Shown here: positions 7,870-9,940 of the stretch, in pieces
Position numbering within the stretch: position 1 is the first letter of the stretch
Layout: the number at the start of each line of letters is the position of its first letter
Origin: an uncultured Flavobacteriia bacterium
GTDB taxonomy: Bacteria > Bacteroidota > Bacteroidia > Flavobacteriales_D > Crocinitomicaceae
NCBI GenBank assembly: GCA_903930085.1
Contig: CAIYXD010000283.1
Span: forward strand, 1 to 9,940
DNA: 9,940 nt
Direction: 5' to 3'
The notes under the pieces: model-generated
What the model saw: the letters and a program-made list of their open reading frames with translations, nothing else
Told to the model about the DNA's origin: nothing
Database searches by the model: none
Translations under genes and position numbers: made by a program

Positions 7870-8633
7870 TGCACCGTAATGGCAATTTATTTTACTCAAT
7901 TATTGGAAAAGGCTATCCAGTAGTTTTTTTACATGGATTTTTGGAATCCATTGCTATGTGGGAGTATTTAAAACTTGAAAATTCTCCATTTCAAAGTATT
8001 TTGATTGATCTTCCTGGTCATGGGAATTCTCCTTTAACGGATTCATCAGAGGATCCTTCTTTGGAGTTTATGGCGGAAGAAGTGAGTCTATTATTAGATT
8101 TCTTAAATATTCCATCTTACCATATTATTGGACATTCCATGGGCGGATACGTTGCACTTTTAGTGAAAGAAAAGGATTCCCGTTGCAAAAAAATTGTTTT
8201 GTTGAATTCTAATTTCTGGGAAGACGGCGCTGAAAAGAAAAACGATCGGATTCGTATGGCGGACCTTGTGCTTCAATCTAAAAATGTGGTAATTCAAGAA
8301 GCTGTACCAAGTCTTTTCTACCGATTCGATCGAAGCAACACTGTGGTTAGAAAATTAGTGGAAGAAGCAAAAAAAATGGAAGCAACAGCAATTGCATATG
8401 CAGCTTTGGCAATGCGTTCTCGATTAAATAAAAAATACTTATTGATTCAAAATCCCACTGATTTTCTTATTATTCAAGGAGAAAATGATCCGTTAATTCA
8501 TATGGAAACCATGCAGAAAGAACTTTCAGAATTGCAAGTCGAATGCATAAACATAAAAGAATCCGGACACATGGCATATTGCGAACAACCAGAAACTGTA
8601 AGGGAAATTATAGCAACCTTTTTAACCAATTAA
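7869..8633 (+). CDS. Alpha/beta hydrolase
   Basis: A 254-residue single-domain alpha/beta-hydrolase of usual length. VVFLHGF (18-24) supplies the oxyanion-hole HG. DLPGHGNS (47-54) is the next family motif. The nucleophile elbow GHSMGG (88-93) gives Ser90; Asp207 (GENDPLI) and His234 (ESGHMAYCEQP) complete the triad, so the enzyme should be catalytically competent. A helical cap is likely at about 118-185. The nearest look is the MenH/BioH/esterase-like branch, but no other menaquinone or biotin gene is here and the substrate cannot be named. No signal peptide, so cytoplasmic. Its ATG overlaps the peptidase stop by one base (TAATG), which implies translational coupling; the pairing does not itself define a pathway. 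Confidence 0.92.
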   Translation: MHRNGNLFYSIIGKGYPVVFLHGFLESIAMWEYLKLENSPFQSILIDLPGHGNSPLTDSSEDPSLEFMAEEVSLLLDFLNIPSYHIIGHSMGGYVALLVKEKDSRCKKIVLLNSNFWEDGAEKKNDRIRMADLVLQSKNVVIQEAVPSLFYRFDRSNTVVRKLVEEAKKMEATAIAYAALAMRSRLNKKYLLIQNPTDFLIIQGENDPLIHMETMQKELSELQVECINIKESGHMAYCEQPETVREIIATFLTN

Positions 8634-8946
8634 TTGTTTCAATTGCCGTTATCATTAAAAATCCAGTTGAATAGTAAATTGGAGTGTATTTTTGAAGTCA
8701 TAAGCGAAATTTTTAGCGTTTAATTCGTTTGACTAATTTAGTTGCGTTTGTTTCTATTCGCTAAAAAAATACCTAAACAGTAGTTTGCATTTATTTATCT
8801 GTTCGAATCTCGCCGTAAAGTGACTTCACATAGCTTTTAATTATACATTTTAGGCCTAACGTATTAAGATTAAATTGTACATTCGAAAAAGAGAAGCAAA
8901 ACAACGTATTTGTATTATCCTGCATAAACTATGAAACTATGAAACT
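8634..8946. other. Intergenic region of 313 bases ahead of the two-component pair
   Basis: No convincing gene is seen. It holds the inverted repeat TTTTTAGCG (8710-8718) / CGCTAAAAA (8759-8767), a short near-palindrome GTGACTTCAC near 8820, and at the 3' end the AAACTATG tandem repeat. TACATTTT (8844-8851) and TACATTCG (8878-8885) are each one base off the TAnnTTTG -7 element, but neither has TTG at the proper distance upstream. The promoter of the response regulator is therefore probably here but not pinned down. No strong terminator follows the hydrolase stop; AATTG-TTT-CAATT (about 8632-8644) is short and lacks a T tract. Confidence 0.6.
8710..8767. repeat. Perfect 9-base inverted repeat with 40-base spacer
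   Basis: TTTTTAGCG at 8710-8718 and CGCTAAAAA at 8759-8767 are exact reverse complements. In RNA they would close a stem over a 40-base loop; in DNA they could be a pair of opposed binding sites. Function unknown. Confidence 0.4.
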
Positions 8947-8949
8947 ATG
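8926..8949 (+). repeat. Three perfect tandem copies of AAACTATG at the response-regulator start
   Basis: Copies lie at 8926-8933, 8934-8941 and 8942-8949, followed by a further AAA. Each contains an ATG (8931, 8939, 8947). Because the unit is 8 bases, the three ATGs fall in three different frames. The first two read ATG AAA CTA TGA, and each stop overlaps the next ATG as ATGA. The third ATG opens the response regulator. Each ATG has AAA at -5 to -3, the kind of A-rich start context favoured in Bacteroidota. Confidence 0.9.
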
Positions 8950-9720
8950 AAATTAAGAGCAATTGTTGTTGACGATGAGGAATACGCTAGGAAAAATCTG
9001 ATTATGCTGTTGGAAGAATATTGTCCTGAAATTGAAGTTATTGGTGAAGCCTCCAGAAAAAGTCAGGCAAAAGCAATAATTGAAGCTTCCAAACCTGACG
9101 TTGTGTTTTTGGATATTCGCATGCCTTCCGGGGCGGAGGGATTTGAGCTGTTGGATGAATTGGAGGAGAAAGATTTTCTTGTTGTTTTCGTTACAGCATT
9201 CAAAGATTATGCAATTAAAGCGTTCAACGCAAGTGCCGTATATTATTTATTGAAACCAATCGATATTGACGAACTGCAAACGGCAGTTGAAAAACTGCAA
9301 GAAACAAAAAAAGTTTTCACAGAAGATCCTCAAAATTTCAACACTTACTTTAGTTCTTTACGCAATCTTTCAGACACTTTACTGCGAAATAAACCAAACA
9401 ACCGAATTGCAATCAGTCATACGCGGGGCCTGAAAATTGTGGAAGATGATTCGATTATTCATCTAGAAGCAAATGGAAATTGCACTATGTTATACTTCAA
9501 AGATGGCACGCGCTATTTGGATACCAGGACCTTGAAAACGTATGAATATCTTTTAGATTCAAAGAAATTTTTTCGTGTACATAAATCACATATTATCAAT
9601 ACAGATCTCTTAGTGGAATACCTCAATGAAGATGGGCATTTTGCAATATTGAAAACAGGACAACGCATTCCAGTTGCAAGAAACAGAGTGACAGATTTTG
9701 TTAAAATGCTGAAGATTTGA
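8947..9720 (+). CDS. LytTR-family response regulator
   Basis: A 257-residue, two-domain regulator of the LytR/AlgR type. The receiver domain (about 3-120) has the acidic pocket Asp9-Asp10-Glu11 (VVDDEE), phospho-acceptor Asp56 (VFLDIRMP), Thr83 (FVTAF) and Lys103 (LLKPI), all intact. A linker follows at 121-150. The LytTR DNA-binding domain (about 152-257) shows IIHLEANGNCT, TLKTYEYLL, FFRVHKSHIIN and the C-terminal IPVARNRV. Once phosphorylated it should bind paired direct-repeat sites and regulate transcription. The start is the third of three tandem ATGs; it alone is in frame and yields the usual MKLRAIVVDDE opening. The gene of the probable partner sensor begins five bases after its stop. 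Confidence 0.95.
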   Translation: MKLRAIVVDDEEYARKNLIMLLEEYCPEIEVIGEASRKSQAKAIIEASKPDVVFLDIRMPSGAEGFELLDELEEKDFLVVFVTAFKDYAIKAFNASAVYYLLKPIDIDELQTAVEKLQETKKVFTEDPQNFNTYFSSLRNLSDTLLRNKPNNRIAISHTRGLKIVEDDSIIHLEANGNCTMLYFKDGTRYLDTRTLKTYEYLLDSKKFFRVHKSHIINTDLLVEYLNEDGHFAILKTGQRIPVARNRVTDFVKMLKI

Positions 9721-9725
9721 GAACA

Positions 9726-9940
9726 ATGAGAATTCTACTTTTGTTTCTTCTTTTTGTTTGCTTAAATAATTTCAGTTATTCGCAGCGGTATTCTTTACTC
9801 AATTACTCAACCGCAGATGGATTGCCACAATCGCAAGTTACCTGCCTAACACAGGATTCTGATGGTTATTTGTGGGTTGGTACTCTCGGAGGATTAGCAC
9901 GCTTCAACGGGAAAGATTTTCACACCTACTCAACCGAAAA
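9726..9940 (+). CDS. Reg_prop-type two-component sensor, N-terminal part
   Basis: The frame from ATG 9726 is open to the window end (71 residues). Residues 1-20 form a signal peptide: MRILLLFLLFVCLNNF, with likely cleavage near SYSQ. The mature start YSLLNYSTADGLPQSQVTCLTQDSDGYLWVGTLGGLARFNGKDFHTYS is the classic first repeat of two-component regulator propellers (Reg_prop), with DGLPQ, DGYLWVGT and GLARFNG motifs. Such proteins carry a periplasmic beta-propeller, one membrane helix and, in LytTR pairs, a LytS-type histidine kinase (His_kinase) domain. The kinase part lies beyond the window, so its type is inferred from the adjacent regulator. It is the second gene of a likely two-gene operon. 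Confidence 0.85.
   Translation, partial: MRILLLFLLFVCLNNFSYSQRYSLLNYSTADGLPQSQVTCLTQDSDGYLWVGTLGGLARFNGKDFHTYSTE

Overview
The window reads as chromosomal DNA of a Bacteroidota bacterium, most likely of the Flavobacteriales type. The DNA is AT-rich and most genes have no clear Shine-Dalgarno sequence. The best promoter (139-169) has the lineage-specific form TTTG-N19-TAnnTTTG. Methionine synthase is split into two genes behind a SAM riboswitch. The right end carries a LytTR response regulator next to a periplasmic-propeller sensor gene. The genus cannot be fixed from the sequence alone.

Layout, left to right. (1) 1-107, minus: the N-terminus of a diacylglycerol/undecaprenol kinase (dgkA type), cut by the window edge. 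(2) 139-4076, plus: a methionine-synthesis unit made of promoter, SAM-I riboswitch (191-292), homocysteine-methyltransferase half of MetH (347-1345), and the half carrying the pterin, cobalamin and SAM-activation domains (1398-4076). (3) 4175-4633, plus: RNase HI with a TTG start close behind a probable promoter. (4) 4642-6452, minus: three genes converging on rnhA. In their own transcription order they are a small uncharacterised protein (6452-6132), a predicted lipoprotein (6029-5388), and a CTP-synthase-like amidotransferase domain without its catalytic residues (5340-4642). (5) 6577-8633, plus: an aminopeptidase P family metallopeptidase whose stop codon overlaps the start of an alpha/beta hydrolase. 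(6) 8634-8946: a 313-base non-coding stretch ending in three perfect copies of an ATG-containing 8-mer. (7) 8947-9940, plus: a LytTR response regulator, then five bases later the start of a secreted/membrane protein with a Reg_prop-type propeller repeat, almost certainly its sensor kinase partner.

The two MetH halves should together do the job of one long MetH polypeptide: methyl transfer from methyl-tetrahydrofolate via cobalamin to homocysteine. The riboswitch ties their transcript to SAM level. The response regulator and the truncated sensor form a two-component pair. The rest is housekeeping (RNase HI, peptidase, hydrolase, lipid kinase) or uncharacterised.

I see no mobile element, CRISPR array, tRNA, rRNA or defence island. 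The points most worth a second look are the AAACTATG triplet that builds a chain of ATGA-overlapping mini-ORFs into the response-regulator start, and the amidotransferase-fold protein that lacks its catalytic triad. I do not see strong evidence for a wholly new system.
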